The position numbers and the translations under genes are program-made. The notes below the pieces were generated by a model that saw only the letters and a list, made by a program, of their open reading frames with translations, was not told where the DNA came from and searched no databases. Shown in pieces: positions 8,898-18,405 of a stretch of 64,000 nt of DNA. The number at the start of each line of letters is the position of its first letter. Position 1 is the first letter of the stretch. The stretch lies in the NCBI RefSeq assembly GCF_004402495.1, contig NZ_SOFH01000007.1:33365-97364 (forward strand). The letters run 5' to 3'. This DNA is from Cryobacterium sp. HLT2-28 (GTDB taxonomy: Bacteria; Actinomycetota; Actinomycetes; Actinomycetales; Microbacteriaceae).

Positions 8898-8919
8898 GGT
8901 CTCGACACGCTCGACCACC
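8898..8919. repeat. Dispersed GGTGGTCGAGC-type element
   Basis: Minus-strand copy of the 22-bp word GGTGGTCGAGC-N2-GTCGAGACC, which recurs at 56351-56400 and 56834-56953 and in a palindromic variant at 27762-27813. Here it lies between the lipoprotein and permease genes. Confidence 0.6.
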
Positions 8920-8955
8920 GGGCGCGAAGCCCGACAACCCAAGAAAGGCACGACG

Positions 8956-9939
8956 ATGGCCACACCAGCCCCGTTTGCCGGCACGAAGACCGCCTCGCGG
9001 AAGGCGCCCGCGGGCGCCGCCCCGATCACCAGCCTCATCCCCGGCGCGACCGGCCGTGGCTTCTGGATCTACCTTCTGCCCGGCCTGCTCCTCCTCACCA
9101 TCATCGTTCTCATCCCGCTGGGCTGGAACCTGTACCTGACCTTCACCTCCTACCGCGGCATCCGCCCGCCGGTCTGGAACAACTTCGAGAACTGGAGGAA
9201 GCTGTTCGGTGACGACGTCTTCTGGACCTCGTTCGGCAACTCGGTGGCGATGATCGTCGCGATGGTGATCGTGCCGACGCTGCTCGGCCTCGTGCTCGCG
9301 GCCATGCTCTTCGACCTGGTGGGCAAGAAGTTCGGCAGCAGGATCGCCAGCTTCCTCCGCGCCACCTACTACCTGCCGCAGATCCTCCCCGTGGTCATCG
9401 CGGCGATCGTGATCGGCTGGATCCTCCGCCCCGAGAACGGCGCGCTCAACCAGGTGCTCGGCGCCGTCGGCCTCGAGTCGCTCCAGCACAACTGGCTCGG
9501 CAGCCCCGACACGGCCCTCGCGAGCATCATGGTGATCATGGTCTGGGTGCAGCTCGGCTACCCGATCGTCATCTTCATGGCCGCGCTGCAACGCGTCGAC
9601 CCCGAGCTGTACGAAGCCGCCGAACTCGACGGGGCCAACTGGTTCCAGCGATTCCAGGCCATCACGGTCGGCATCATCCGGCCCGAGATCTTCGTCGTCA
9701 CCCTCACCTGCACGATCGCCGCCCTCAAGGTGTTCGGCCCGATCTACGCGCTCACCCGCGGCGGCCCCGGAACGTCCACGATCGTGCCCAGCTACTACTC
9801 GTACAGCGAGTTCTTCCAGAACCAGCAAGTCGGCTACGGCGCCACGATCGCGACGGCACTCACCGTCGTGGTCGCGATCGTCGCGATCGTGTTCATCACT
9901 TTCCAGACCCGGCTCGAGCGCCGGGACGAGGAGCGCTAG
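8956..9939 (+). CDS. Sugar ABC transporter permease (MalF/UgpA type)
   Basis: One of two membrane subunits of the CUT1 importer. The 327-aa protein has about six membrane segments (first near IYLLPGLLLLTIIVLIPLGW). The cytoplasmic EAA loop EAAELDGANWFQRFQAITVG contacts the ATPase. The ATG at 8956 is chosen because it sits just after an AAGAAAGG site; upstream sequence is a repeat element and hairpin. Its stop is 2 bp before the next permease start. Confidence 0.9.
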   Translation: MATPAPFAGTKTASRKAPAGAAPITSLIPGATGRGFWIYLLPGLLLLTIIVLIPLGWNLYLTFTSYRGIRPPVWNNFENWRKLFGDDVFWTSFGNSVAMIVAMVIVPTLLGLVLAAMLFDLVGKKFGSRIASFLRATYYLPQILPVVIAAIVIGWILRPENGALNQVLGAVGLESLQHNWLGSPDTALASIMVIMVWVQLGYPIVIFMAALQRVDPELYEAAELDGANWFQRFQAITVGIIRPEIFVVTLTCTIAALKVFGPIYALTRGGPGTSTIVPSYYSYSEFFQNQQVGYGATIATALTVVVAIVAIVFITFQTRLERRDEER

Positions 9940-9941
9940 GC

Positions 9942-10841
9942 ATGTCCACCCTGACCGAGAAATTCCGCCCGGCCCGCGCCGCGGCGCCCCGCCCCCCGAA
10001 ACTGCCGAAGGTGCACACCCGCAAGTCGGCAGGCGACTGGGTCATCCTGGTCGTCGCGATCCTGATCGGCTTCTTCATCGCCGTCCCGTTCCTGATGATC
10101 CTGATCAACTCGTTCAAGTCGCCCGCGGACTACAACAGCTCAGGCCCGCTCACCCTGCCGACCAACCTCTACTTCGACGGCATCGTCAACTTCTGGACCA
10201 GGGTGAACTTCCCGGAGAAGCTCTGGAACAGCATCCTGATCTCCACCGTCGTGGCGGTCGCCGCCGTGGGCATCTCGATGTTCAACGCCTTCGCGATCGG
10301 CATCGGCCGGGTGCGCGGACGCACCTGGATCGTCGTGCTCGTGCTGCTGGCCAACATGGTGCCGCAGGAGGCCCTGCTCTACCCGCTGTACTACATGTTC
10401 AAGCAGGTCGGCCTGTACGACAACGTCTGGGCCGTGATCATCATCTTCACGGTCATCCAGAGCGCGTTCGGCACCTACCTGCTCGCCTCGGTCTACGGCA
10501 CCTTCCCCAAGGAACTGCTCGAGGCCGCGTCGCTCGACGGGGCGAGCCGCTGGCAGATCCTCTGGCGGGTCGTCTACCCGATCAGCCGGCCGACGCTCTC
10601 GGTGCTTCTGATCTTCTTCTTCATCTGGACCTGGAACGAGTTCCTCATCCCGCTGACCTTCCTGGTCAGCAACGCGAACCAGACCGTGCCGGTGGCGATC
10701 AGCGTGCTGCAGGGCGACCGGCTGATGGACGTCACCACCACGAGCGCCTCGGCCCTGCTCGGCCTGCTGCCGACGCTCATCTTCTTCCTTATTTTCCAAC
10801 GCACGCTGACGCGTGGCATCACCGCGGGAGCAGTCAAGTAA
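9942..10841 (+). CDS. Sugar ABC transporter permease (MalG/UgpE type)
   Basis: Second membrane subunit of the CUT1 importer. The 299-aa protein has six predicted membrane segments and the EAA loop EAASLDGASRWQILWRVVYP. It ends with the short polar tail common in MalG-type permeases. It lies 2 bp after the partner permease and 2 bp before the alpha-xylosidase, so transport and hydrolysis genes are one transcription unit. Confidence 0.9.
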   Translation: MSTLTEKFRPARAAAPRPPKLPKVHTRKSAGDWVILVVAILIGFFIAVPFLMILINSFKSPADYNSSGPLTLPTNLYFDGIVNFWTRVNFPEKLWNSILISTVVAVAAVGISMFNAFAIGIGRVRGRTWIVVLVLLANMVPQEALLYPLYYMFKQVGLYDNVWAVIIIFTVIQSAFGTYLLASVYGTFPKELLEAASLDGASRWQILWRVVYPISRPTLSVLLIFFFIWTWNEFLIPLTFLVSNANQTVPVAISVLQGDRLMDVTTTSASALLGLLPTLIFFLIFQRTLTRGITAGAVK

Positions 10842-10843
10842 TT

Positions 10844-13198
10844 ATGAAATTCACCGATGGATTCTGGCATGTCCGCCCCGGAGTGACCCCCCTCTACGCC
10901 CAGGAGGCGTACGATCTCGAAACCGTGACGGATGCCGGCCCCGACGGCGACGCGCTGCGGATCGATGCGCCGACCAGGGTCATCGCCCACCGTGGCGACG
11001 TGCTCAACCGGGCGCTGCTCTCGGTGACGCTCTCGTCACCGCTGCCCGGCATCATCCGGGTGCGGGTGGCCAAGGACACCGGCGGGCACACCGAGCCCGG
11101 GTTCGAGCTCGACGGCCAGACCCGCGGCAGCGGCATCGTCTCCGTCGACGAGACGGGCGGATCGGTGACCAGCGGCCCCCTGACCGCCCGGATCGATCGC
11201 GGCAGCCCCTGGAACCTCCGGTTCGAGGCCGACGGCACGACCCTCACCCAGAGCGGCCCGAAGTCGATCGGCCATATCTCCCTCGCCGACGGGGCCCCCA
11301 TCGCCACGGAACCCACCGGGGTCTCCGGCGTCACCGCGACCGGGCTCGCCCCGGCATCCGCCTACACGCACGCCCGGCTCGGGCTCGGGGTCGGCGAACT
11401 CGTCTACGGGCTCGGCGAACGGTTCGGTCCGCTCGTGAAGAACGGCCAAACCGTCGACATCTGGAACGCCGACGGCGGCACCTCGAGCGAACAGTCCTAC
11501 AAGAACGTCCCGTTCTACCTCACCAACCGGGGCTACGGCGTGCTCGTCAATCACCCGGAGCACGTCTCGTTCGAGGTGGGCAGCGAATCGGTCGAACAGG
11601 TGCAGTTCTCGGTCGCCGGCGAGCACCTCGAATACCTCGTGATCTACGGGCCGACGCCCAAGGAGATCCTCAGCCGCTACACCGCGCTCACCGGGCGCCC
11701 CGCCCAGGTGCCGGCCTGGTCGTACGGCCTCTGGCTGTCGACCTCGTTCACCACGAAGTACGACGAGGCCACGGTGAACTCCTTCATCGACGGCATGGCC
11801 GAACGGGACCTGCCGCTCACCGTTTTCCACTTCGACTGCTTCTGGATGCGCGAATTCAACTGGACCGACTTCGAATGGGACCCCCGCGTCTTCCCCGACC
11901 CCGAGGGCATGCTCGCCCGCCTGCACGGCAGGAACCTGCACGTGAGCGCGTGGATCAACCCGTACATCGCCCAGCGCGCCCCGATCTTCGCCGAGGCCCA
12001 GGCCGCGGGCTACCTGTTGAAGAAGGCCAACGGCGACGTCTGGCAGTGGGACTTCTGGCAGGCCGGCATGGGCCTGGTCGACTTCACCAACCCGGATGCC
12101 GTGACCTGGTTCCAGGGCAAGCTGCGCCGCCTGCTCGCCCAGGGCGTCGACGCGATCAAGACCGACTTCGGCGAGCGGATCCCGCTGGACGTGGTCTGGC
12201 ACGACGGTTCGAGCCCCGAGCGGATGCACAACTGGTACACCCAGCTCTACAACGCCGCCGTGTTCGAGGTGCTGCAGGAGCAGCGCGGCACGGGCGACGC
12301 CGTGCTCTTCGCCCGCTCGGCCACCGTCGGCGGCCAGAAGCAGCCTGTGCACTGGGGCGGGGACAACTCTTCCAGCTACGAGTCGATGGCCGAGACCCTG
12401 CGCGGCGGGCTCTCCCTCGCCCTCTCCGGCTTCGGGTTCTGGAGCCATGACATCGGCGGCTTCGAGGGCATGCCCAACGCGGCCGTGCTCAAGCGCTGGC
12501 TTGCCTTCGGGCTCATGTCCAGCCACTCCCGGCTGCACGGCTCCACCAGCTACCGGGTGCCGTGGCTCTTCGACGACGGCACCGAGGCGCCGGGGGAGAG
12601 CACCGTCGACGTCACCCGCCGGTTCACGAAACTCAAGCTCTCGCTGATGCCGTACCTCTACGAGGTCGGCCTGGAGGCGCACCGCACCGGCATCCCGTTC
12701 ATGCGGCCGATGCAGCTCGAATTCGCCGGCGACCCCGCGGTGGACTACCTCGACCGCCAGTACCTGCTCGGCCACGATCTGCTCGTCGCCCCGGTGTTCA
12801 GCGAGGCCGGCGACGTGTCCTACTACCTGCCGGCCGGAATCTGGACGAACTATTTGACCGGCGAGACCCAGGCCGGCCCGGCCTGGCGCCGGGAGACCCA
12901 TGCGTTCTCAACCATCCCGCTCTGGGTGCGGGAGGGTGCCGTGCTCGCGACCGGGGCCAGGGACGATGTCCCGGACTACGACTACACCGAGAACGTTCTG
13001 CTCACCGTCTACCCGGGCGGAGCGCCGACTCGCACCGTGCAGGTGTCGAATCCGCTCGGCACCATCGTCGTGACCTTTACGATTGTGGATGACGGCGACG
13101 GTGTCACCGTGCACAGTGACTCGACCGCGGCATTCCGCGCTCGGCGCGCGGGAGGCGACACCACGGAATCCGCCCACGGAAAGGCAACCCTCTCATGA
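10844..13198 (+). CDS. yicI: GH31 alpha-xylosidase (YicI type)
   Basis: Removes non-reducing alpha-xylosyl residues from isoprimeverose and xyloglucan oligosaccharides in the cytoplasm. The 784-aa length matches YicI (772 aa in E. coli). The GH31 nucleophile is Asp441 in IKTDFGER. The acid/base is Asp507 in HWGGDNSSS; the 66-residue gap equals that in E. coli YicI (416 and 482). N-terminal beta-sandwich, (beta/alpha)8 barrel and C-terminal beta domains are all present, and no signal peptide is seen. It follows the permease by 2 bp and overlaps the beta-glucosidase by 4 bp. Related GH31 alpha-glucosidases are possible, but the KTDFGE motif favours alpha-xylosidase. Confidence 0.9.
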   Translation: MKFTDGFWHVRPGVTPLYAQEAYDLETVTDAGPDGDALRIDAPTRVIAHRGDVLNRALLSVTLSSPLPGIIRVRVAKDTGGHTEPGFELDGQTRGSGIVSVDETGGSVTSGPLTARIDRGSPWNLRFEADGTTLTQSGPKSIGHISLADGAPIATEPTGVSGVTATGLAPASAYTHARLGLGVGELVYGLGERFGPLVKNGQTVDIWNADGGTSSEQSYKNVPFYLTNRGYGVLVNHPEHVSFEVGSESVEQVQFSVAGEHLEYLVIYGPTPKEILSRYTALTGRPAQVPAWSYGLWLSTSFTTKYDEATVNSFIDGMAERDLPLTVFHFDCFWMREFNWTDFEWDPRVFPDPEGMLARLHGRNLHVSAWINPYIAQRAPIFAEAQAAGYLLKKANGDVWQWDFWQAGMGLVDFTNPDAVTWFQGKLRRLLAQGVDAIKTDFGERIPLDVVWHDGSSPERMHNWYTQLYNAAVFEVLQEQRGTGDAVLFARSATVGGQKQPVHWGGDNSSSYESMAETLRGGLSLALSGFGFWSHDIGGFEGMPNAAVLKRWLAFGLMSSHSRLHGSTSYRVPWLFDDGTEAPGESTVDVTRRFTKLKLSLMPYLYEVGLEAHRTGIPFMRPMQLEFAGDPAVDYLDRQYLLGHDLLVAPVFSEAGDVSYYLPAGIWTNYLTGETQAGPAWRRETHAFSTIPLWVREGAVLATGARDDVPDYDYTENVLLTVYPGGAPTRTVQVSNPLGTIVVTFTIVDDGDGVTVHSDSTAAFRARRAGGDTTESAHGKATLS

Positions 13199-14640
13199 CC
13201 GTATCCCGTCAGGGCAACCCCGACTACCGCGACTCCGGACTCGAATTCCCGGAGGGCTTCATCTTCGGTTCGGCCACCGCCGCGTACCAGATCGAGGGGG
13301 CCTTCGACGAGGACGGCCGGGGTCCGTCGATCTGGGACACCTTCAGCCACACGCCGGGCAGGGTCGAGAACGGCGACACCGGCGACAGGGCCAGCGACCA
13401 CTACCACCACCTCGAGGAAGACCTCGACCTGATGGAGTCCCTCGGGCTGCACGCGTACCGGTTCTCGATCGCCTGGTCGCGCATCCAGCCGACCGGCCGC
13501 GGCCCGGCCAACGAGAAGGGTCTCGCGTTTTACGGGCGCCTCGTCGACGGGCTGCTGGCCCGGGGCATCCGCCCGATCGCGACCCTCTACCACTGGGACC
13601 TGCCGCAGGCGCTGGAGGACGAGGGCGGCTGGACCAACCGGGACACCGCGTACGCCTTCGCCGACTATGCGCGCATCATGGGCGAGGCCCTCGGCGACCG
13701 GATCGACACCTGGACCACCCTCAACGAGCCGTGGTGCTCCGCCTACCTCGGCTATGCCTCCGGCGCGCACGCGCCGGGCCGCACCGAGGACGCGGCGGCG
13801 CTCGCCGCGGTGCACCACCTCAACCTCGCCCACGGCCTCGCGATCACCGAGCTGAAGAAGGTCGTCACCAACGACCCCGACTTCTCGATCACGCTCAACC
13901 TGCACGTCATTCGCGGTGAGGGCGAGACCGGGCCTGAAGCGGTGCGGCAGATTGACGGCCTCGGCAACCGGGTCTTCCTCGGGCCGCTCCTGACCGGGGA
14001 ATACCCGGCGGATGTCCTCGCCGACACCGCGGGCATCACCGACTGGTCGTTCGTGCGGCCCGGTGACACAGCGATCATCCACCAGCCGCTCGACGTGCTC
14101 GGCGTCAACTACTACTCCACGACGCTCGTGCGGCTCTGGGACGGCGTGTCGCCGTTCCAGCATTCCGACGGGCACGGGGACGCCGGCGCCTCGCCGTGGC
14201 CCGGCGCCGGGCGGGTCGAGTTCCTCGCCCAGCCCGGTCCCTACACCGAGATGGACTGGAACATCGAGCCGGCCGGCCTGGAGGAACTGCTGGTCAAGCT
14301 GCACGACGAGTTCCCCGACCAGCCGCTGATGATCACCGAGAACGGCGCGGCCTTCGCCGACGTCGTCGTGCAGGAACCGACCGGCCCGGCGGTGCACGAC
14401 CTGGAGCGCACCGACTACCTGCGCCGGCACTTCACGGCCGCGCACCGGGCGATCCAGCGCGGCGTCGACCTCCGCGGCTACCAGGTCTGGTCGTTCATGG
14501 ACAACTTCGAATGGGCCTACGGCTACTCCAAGAGGTTCGGCATCGTCTACATCGACTACGAGACCGAGGCGCGCATTCCCAAGGACAGCGCGCTCTGGTA
14601 CCGGGGCCTCGTGTCGACCGGCACCATCCCGGAGGGTTAG
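13195..14640 (+). CDS. GH1 beta-glucosidase
   Basis: Hydrolyses terminal beta-glucosides in the cytoplasm. The 481-aa protein has the complete GH1 barrel: [15 protein letters not shown] near the start, acid/base Glu178 in TLNEPWC, nucleophile Glu382 in ITENGAAF, and the late [13 protein letters not shown] substrate loop. Its ATG overlaps the alpha-xylosidase stop (ATGA), so translation is probably coupled. Alpha-xylosidase plus beta-glucosidase would strip a xyloglucan heptasaccharide or similar chain in alternating steps. Confidence 0.93.
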   Translation: MTVSRQGNPDYRDSGLEFPEGFIFGSATAAYQIEGAFDEDGRGPSIWDTFSHTPGRVENGDTGDRASDHYHHLEEDLDLMESLGLHAYRFSIAWSRIQPTGRGPANEKGLAFYGRLVDGLLARGIRPIATLYHWDLPQALEDEGGWTNRDTAYAFADYARIMGEALGDRIDTWTTLNEPWCSAYLGYASGAHAPGRTEDAAALAAVHHLNLAHGLAITELKKVVTNDPDFSITLNLHVIRGEGETGPEAVRQIDGLGNRVFLGPLLTGEYPADVLADTAGITDWSFVRPGDTAIIHQPLDVLGVNYYSTTLVRLWDGVSPFQHSDGHGDAGASPWPGAGRVEFLAQPGPYTEMDWNIEPAGLEELLVKLHDEFPDQPLMITENGAAFADVVVQEPTGPAVHDLERTDYLRRHFTAAHRAIQRGVDLRGYQVWSFMDNFEWAYGYSKRFGIVYIDYETEARIPKDSALWYRGLVSTGTIPEG

Positions 14641-14674
14641 CGGCAGGACGGTATTCTGAGGTCCAACGAGTGGA

Positions 14675-15856
14675 ATGGAAGGCGCTGTGCAGGGGAGCAA
14701 CCATGACGACGTGCGCCGGCACAACCTCTCGGCGATCCTGCGCATCGTGCACCGCAACGGGCCGACCTCCCGCGCGCAGCTGACCCGGCTGACCGGCCTG
14801 AACCGGTCCACGATCGCGGCCCTCGTCGGCGAGCTCGGCCAGCTCGGCCTCGCCGGCGAACGCGACCCGGATTCCACCAACCAGGTCGGCCGGCCCAGCC
14901 CGGTGGTGTTCTGCGCCGAGCAGGTCGTCGCGCTGGCCGTGAACCCCGAGATCGACGCCGTCACGATCGGGATCGTCGGCCTCGACGGCATAGTGCACCG
15001 GCGCATCCGCTACGCGACCGAACGCTCGCCCAGCGCGAGCGAGGCCGTGAACATCGCCGGCGCGGTGATCGAGGGGATGCGCGGGGAGCTGGAGTCCCGG
15101 TTCCGGGTGGTCGGGATCGGCGTCGCCGTGCCCGGCCTCGTGCGCGCCCACGACGGCCTGGTGCGCTTCGCCCCGCACCTCGGCTGGACCGACGAACCGC
15201 TCAAGGAGATGCTCGAACAGCTCACCGGGTTCCCGGTCTTCGCCGCCAACGACGCAAGCCTCGGCGCGCTCGCCGAACAGTATTTCGGGGCGGGCAAGGG
15301 CATCACCGACCTGATCTACCTCAACGGCGGAGCGAGCGGCATCGGCGGCGGAATGATCGTCGGCGGCAATCCCGTCGGCGGCATCGCCGGGTACGCGGGC
15401 GAGTTCGGCCACACCCGGGTGAGCGGCGGCTCCCGCACCGACTCCGCCGGGATCACGGGCACCCTCGAGGCCGAGGTGACCCGGGAGGAACTGCTCGGGG
15501 TGCTCGGGCTCGAGAGCGCGGATGCCGACGAACTGGAACAGGCCCTGCTCGCCTCCGACTCTCCCCAGGTCAGGGACGAGGTCAACCGTCAGCTGGACTT
15601 CCTCGCGGTGGCCCTGGCCGGCGCCATCAACATCCTCAACCCGCAGCTGGTCGTGCTCGGCGGGTTCCTGGCCGCTCTGTTCGCCGTCGACCCCGACCGG
15701 TTGCGCGCCGCCGTGGCGTCGATGACGCTCGTGTCCTCGTTCGGCAGCGTGCGGGTCAGCGCGGCCGAGCTGGGCTCCAATCTGCTCATGATCGGCGCGG
15801 CCGAGCTCGCCTTCGAGGGGCTGCTCGACGACCCGAGCGGTGTGCCGACCTCCTGA
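14675..15856 (+). CDS. ROK-family transcriptional regulator (XylR-like)
   Basis: Sugar-responsive DNA-binding protein. The 393-aa protein has an N-terminal winged helix (RRHNLSAILRIVHRNGPTSR, then RAQLTRLTGLNRSTIAALVG) and a ROK sugar-kinase-like domain (GIGVAVPGLV, NDASLGALAEQYFG, IYLNGGASGIGGGMIV). The usual ROK zinc cluster CxCGxxGCxE is absent: after FGHTRVSGG the sequence reads SRTDSAGITGTLEAEV. A -10 box TATTCT (14651-14656) sits upstream, so it may have its own promoter. As the last gene of the glycoside locus it is the best candidate to bind the TATGTT-N9-AACAWA sites; this is inference. Confidence 0.87.
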   Translation: MEGAVQGSNHDDVRRHNLSAILRIVHRNGPTSRAQLTRLTGLNRSTIAALVGELGQLGLAGERDPDSTNQVGRPSPVVFCAEQVVALAVNPEIDAVTIGIVGLDGIVHRRIRYATERSPSASEAVNIAGAVIEGMRGELESRFRVVGIGVAVPGLVRAHDGLVRFAPHLGWTDEPLKEMLEQLTGFPVFAANDASLGALAEQYFGAGKGITDLIYLNGGASGIGGGMIVGGNPVGGIAGYAGEFGHTRVSGGSRTDSAGITGTLEAEVTREELLGVLGLESADADELEQALLASDSPQVRDEVNRQLDFLAVALAGAINILNPQLVVLGGFLAALFAVDPDRLRAAVASMTLVSSFGSVRVSAAELGSNLLMIGAAELAFEGLLDDPSGVPTS

Positions 15857-16105
15857 CCCGGCCGGCCGCGTGTCCCGCCCGCCCGCACGGTGCGCGATCC
15901 GGCCGATTCGCGCAATCTTCGGCGCGGATCCCGGCCGGGGGGAATAGGAACGGCCAGGGCCCGCTTGTCCCAGACAGCGGCTCCGTGTTCCGCTGCCGGT
16001 AGCGTCGCCCGTGACCCGGTGCCCGAACGCCGTCTCAGCCCCGGTCAGCCCCGCCCGGCCGGCCCCACCAGACACCTCCCCATCGACACCGAGGAACTCC
16101 ACTAC

Positions 16106-17383
16106 GTGACTACCGCCGTCATTCCCGTGATCACCCAGGCCCAGCTCCGGTCGACCGCCCCGCACCCCGGGGACGCCCTCACCCGGCGCCAGCGCCTCGT
16201 CTACGTGCTCGTGCTCGGCGCGCTCACCGCGCTCGGCCCGTTCACGATCGACCTGTACCTGCCCGCCTTCCCTACCCTGCAGAACGAGCTCGGCGTCTCG
16301 GCCGCGGCCATCCAGCTCACCCTCACCGGCACGATGATCGGCTTCGGCTTCGGCCAGCTGATCGTCGGCCCGTGGAGCGACAAGGTCGGCCGCCGGCTGC
16401 CGCTGATGCTCGCGACAGGGTTCCACATCCTCGCCAGCGTCGGAGCCGCGCTCTCCCAGGACATCGTCTGGCTAGGTGTCTTCCGCCTGCTGCAGGGCTT
16501 CGGCGCCGCGGCCGGTGCCGTCGTCGCCCTCGCCATGGTGCGTGACCTGTTCGGCGGCAAGCCGCTGGTGCGGATGCTGTCCCGCCTCGCCCTGATCAGT
16601 GGCCTCGCCCCCGTGCTCGCCCCGGTCATCGGTTCCCAGTTGCTCCTCGTGATGAGCTGGCGCGGGATCTTCTGGGTGCTCGCCGCGTACGGCGCCGTCG
16701 TCATCCTCGCCGTCGCGTTCTGGATCGTCGAGACCCTGCCCTCCGCCGAACGGCACACAGCCGGGCACAACACCCTCGCCCAGCGTTACCGGGCCGTGCT
16801 CAGCGACCGCGTCTTCGTCGGCGTCGCGATCATCGGCGCCATGACCTTCACCGGGCTGTTCTCCTACCTCTCCGCGTCGTCGTTCCTGTTCCAGGAGGTC
16901 TACGGCTTCTCCGCGCAGCAGTACGGCATCCTCTTCGCTGTCAACTCGCTCGGCATCGTCACCGGTGTGCAGCTGAGCTCCCGGCTGATGCACCGCTTCA
17001 ACATCGGCCCGCAGTGGATCGTGGCGGTGTCGACGGTGGTGCTGGTCATCACCTCGGCGGCCATCGTGCTGCTCGACCTGGCCGGCGCCGGGCTCTGGGG
17101 CACCCTGGTGCCGCTCTGGTTCTTCATCGCGGCCTGCGGGTTCACCCTGCCGAGCGTGCAGGTGATCGCCCTCAGCGCGCACGGGCACGAGGCGGGAACC
17201 GCCGCGTCCCTGCTCGGCGCCGCGAACTTCGGCGTCGCCGGCCTGATCTCGCCGATCGTCGGCCTGCTCGGGGTGGGCAACGCCATCCCGATGGGCGCGG
17301 TGATGGGAACGACCGCCCTGATCGCGATCATCGTGCTGTGGACCGTCGTGCGCCCGCGCTCCGTACCTGCCCTGGAGCACTAA
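16106..17383 (+). CDS. Bcr/CflA-type MFS drug efflux transporter
   Basis: Proton-driven exporter in the cytoplasmic membrane. The 425-aa protein has 12 predicted membrane segments. It carries the Drug:H+ antiporter-1 markers LGPFTIDLYLPAFPTLQNEL in helix 1 and GPWSDKVGRRLPL in loop 2-3, plus LLQGFGAAAGAVVALAMVRD in helix 4-5. This matches Bcr/CflA proteins (about 400 aa). The GTG at 16106 is chosen for its GAGGA site and the family N-terminus; codons upstream are arginine/proline-rich and unlike protein. The 249 bp between the ROK gene and this start hold no other gene. Substrate unknown. Confidence 0.88.
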   Translation: MTTAVIPVITQAQLRSTAPHPGDALTRRQRLVYVLVLGALTALGPFTIDLYLPAFPTLQNELGVSAAAIQLTLTGTMIGFGFGQLIVGPWSDKVGRRLPLMLATGFHILASVGAALSQDIVWLGVFRLLQGFGAAAGAVVALAMVRDLFGGKPLVRMLSRLALISGLAPVLAPVIGSQLLLVMSWRGIFWVLAAYGAVVILAVAFWIVETLPSAERHTAGHNTLAQRYRAVLSDRVFVGVAIIGAMTFTGLFSYLSASSFLFQEVYGFSAQQYGILFAVNSLGIVTGVQLSSRLMHRFNIGPQWIVAVSTVVLVITSAAIVLLDLAGAGLWGTLVPLWFFIAACGFTLPSVQVIALSAHGHEAGTAASLLGAANFGVAGLISPIVGLLGVGNAIPMGAVMGTTALIAIIVLWTVVRPRSVPALEH

Positions 17384-17467
17384 GGCCCCGCCCCGCCCCG
17401 CGCCCCCCTCGCGCGCCGTGCCCCCGCGTCGCGCCCCTCCCGTGTCCCCGCGCCCGAGCCCGAAGGT

Positions 17468-17558
17468 GGCTAACTCAGGAGAAACGGGAGTGACGGATGC
17501 CGGACCCGCGTCTTCCCGGCATCCGTCGTCGGCCGGTTCCGGATTCTCCTGAGTTAGC
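17468..17558. terminator. Long nested hairpin between the MFS and PAP2 genes
   Basis: A 16-bp outer stem (GGCTAACTCAGGAGAA at 17468-17483, complement at 17543-17558) encloses a second stem GACGGATGCCGG/CCGGCATCCGTC. There is no U-tract. It begins 85 bp after the MFS stop and belongs to the set of long palindromes that follow genes in this window. Confidence 0.55.
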
Positions 17559-17588
17559 CCCCGAAGCGCCCCGACCTAGGATGGACGG

Positions 17589-18311
17589 ATGAGCAGCGAG
17601 AGACCCCCGGAGACCGCAGCCGCCCCCGCCGCACGCCGCATCGCCAGGCGCTGGCCGCTCGTGAGCGCGCTGGCCGCGGTGGCCCTGGCATTCGGGCTCG
17701 GAGCACTCATCGTCTACCGGGACAACGGCAGGCCGCTGCGGATCGACGCCGCGTGGATGGATGAGATCATCGAGCACCGCGCTCCCGTCTGGGAGTACCT
17801 GTCGCTGGCGATGAACTTCCTCGGCGCCGGCATCGCGGGCGTGGTCGTCATCCCCCTGCTCATCCTCGCCGCCTTCCTCCTCCTCCGGCGAAAGTGGGCG
17901 GCCGGGTACTTCCTCACGGCGACGATGGTGAGCAGCGGGCTCGTGCAGGTGCTGAAGAACCTGTTCGGACGCGCCAGGCCGGAGGACATGCTGGTGACCA
18001 GCGACTTCGGCTCGTTTCCGTCCGGCCACGTCGCCAACGCCGCGACCATGGCGGTCTGCCTGGCCATCCTCTTCCCGCGGGTCTGGGTCTGGCTGGCCGG
18101 AGCGCTCTACACCGCGGTGATGATGGTCAGCCGCACCTACCTCGGCGCGCACTGGCTCACCGACACCATCGGCGGCCTGCTCCTCGGCGTGGGGGTGGCC
18201 GTGCTGCTCTGGGCGCCGGTCGCCGCGAAACTCGACGGCGAACGGCACCTCGCGGCGCAGCATCCGTCACGCGGTCGAATTCGACGGAGAAATGCCGGAA
18301 AAGACGCCTGA
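17589..18311 (+). CDS. PAP2-family membrane phosphatase
   Basis: Likely dephosphorylates a lipid phosphate or pyrophosphate such as undecaprenyl pyrophosphate. The 240-aa protein has about five membrane segments and the three PAP2 motifs: KNLFGRARPED (KX6RP), FPSGHVAN (PSGH) and SRTYLGAHWLTD (SRX5HX3D). A -10 box TAGGAT (17577-17582) lies 6 nt before the ATG, predicting a leaderless mRNA. The last ~15 codons (after HLAAQHPS) read into one arm of a palindrome at 18274-18358, giving a basic tail. The ancestral stop may have been displaced by that element. Confidence 0.9.
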   Translation: MSSERPPETAAAPAARRIARRWPLVSALAAVALAFGLGALIVYRDNGRPLRIDAAWMDEIIEHRAPVWEYLSLAMNFLGAGIAGVVVIPLLILAAFLLLRRKWAAGYFLTATMVSSGLVQVLKNLFGRARPEDMLVTSDFGSFPSGHVANAATMAVCLAILFPRVWVWLAGALYTAVMMVSRTYLGAHWLTDTIGGLLLGVGVAVLLWAPVAAKLDGERHLAAQHPSRGRIRRRNAGKDA

Positions 18312-18358
18312 AGCACCCCAAAACCTCATTTTTTCCCAAAATCTCCGTCGAATTCGAC
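18274..18358. repeat. Palindrome overlapping the 3' end of the PAP2 gene
   Basis: Arms of 17 bp (GTCGAATTCGACGGAGA at 18274-18290, complement at 18342-18358); each arm contains its own palindrome GTCGAATTCGAC. The left arm lies inside the PAP2 coding sequence, 21 bp before its stop. Confidence 0.7.
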
Positions 18359-18405
18359 GGGATGCGGGGCAGACACGGGCGGATGCCGCAGGGTAGCGTC
18401 ATGCC

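Noticed and set aside
7507..9828. 773-codon minus-strand frame opposite the importer genes
   Set aside because: Antisense shadow of the binding protein and first permease.
10813..12450. 545-codon plus-strand frame overlapping the GH31 gene
   Set aside because: Arg/Pro-rich alternative frame; the GH31 catalytic motifs are in the other frame.
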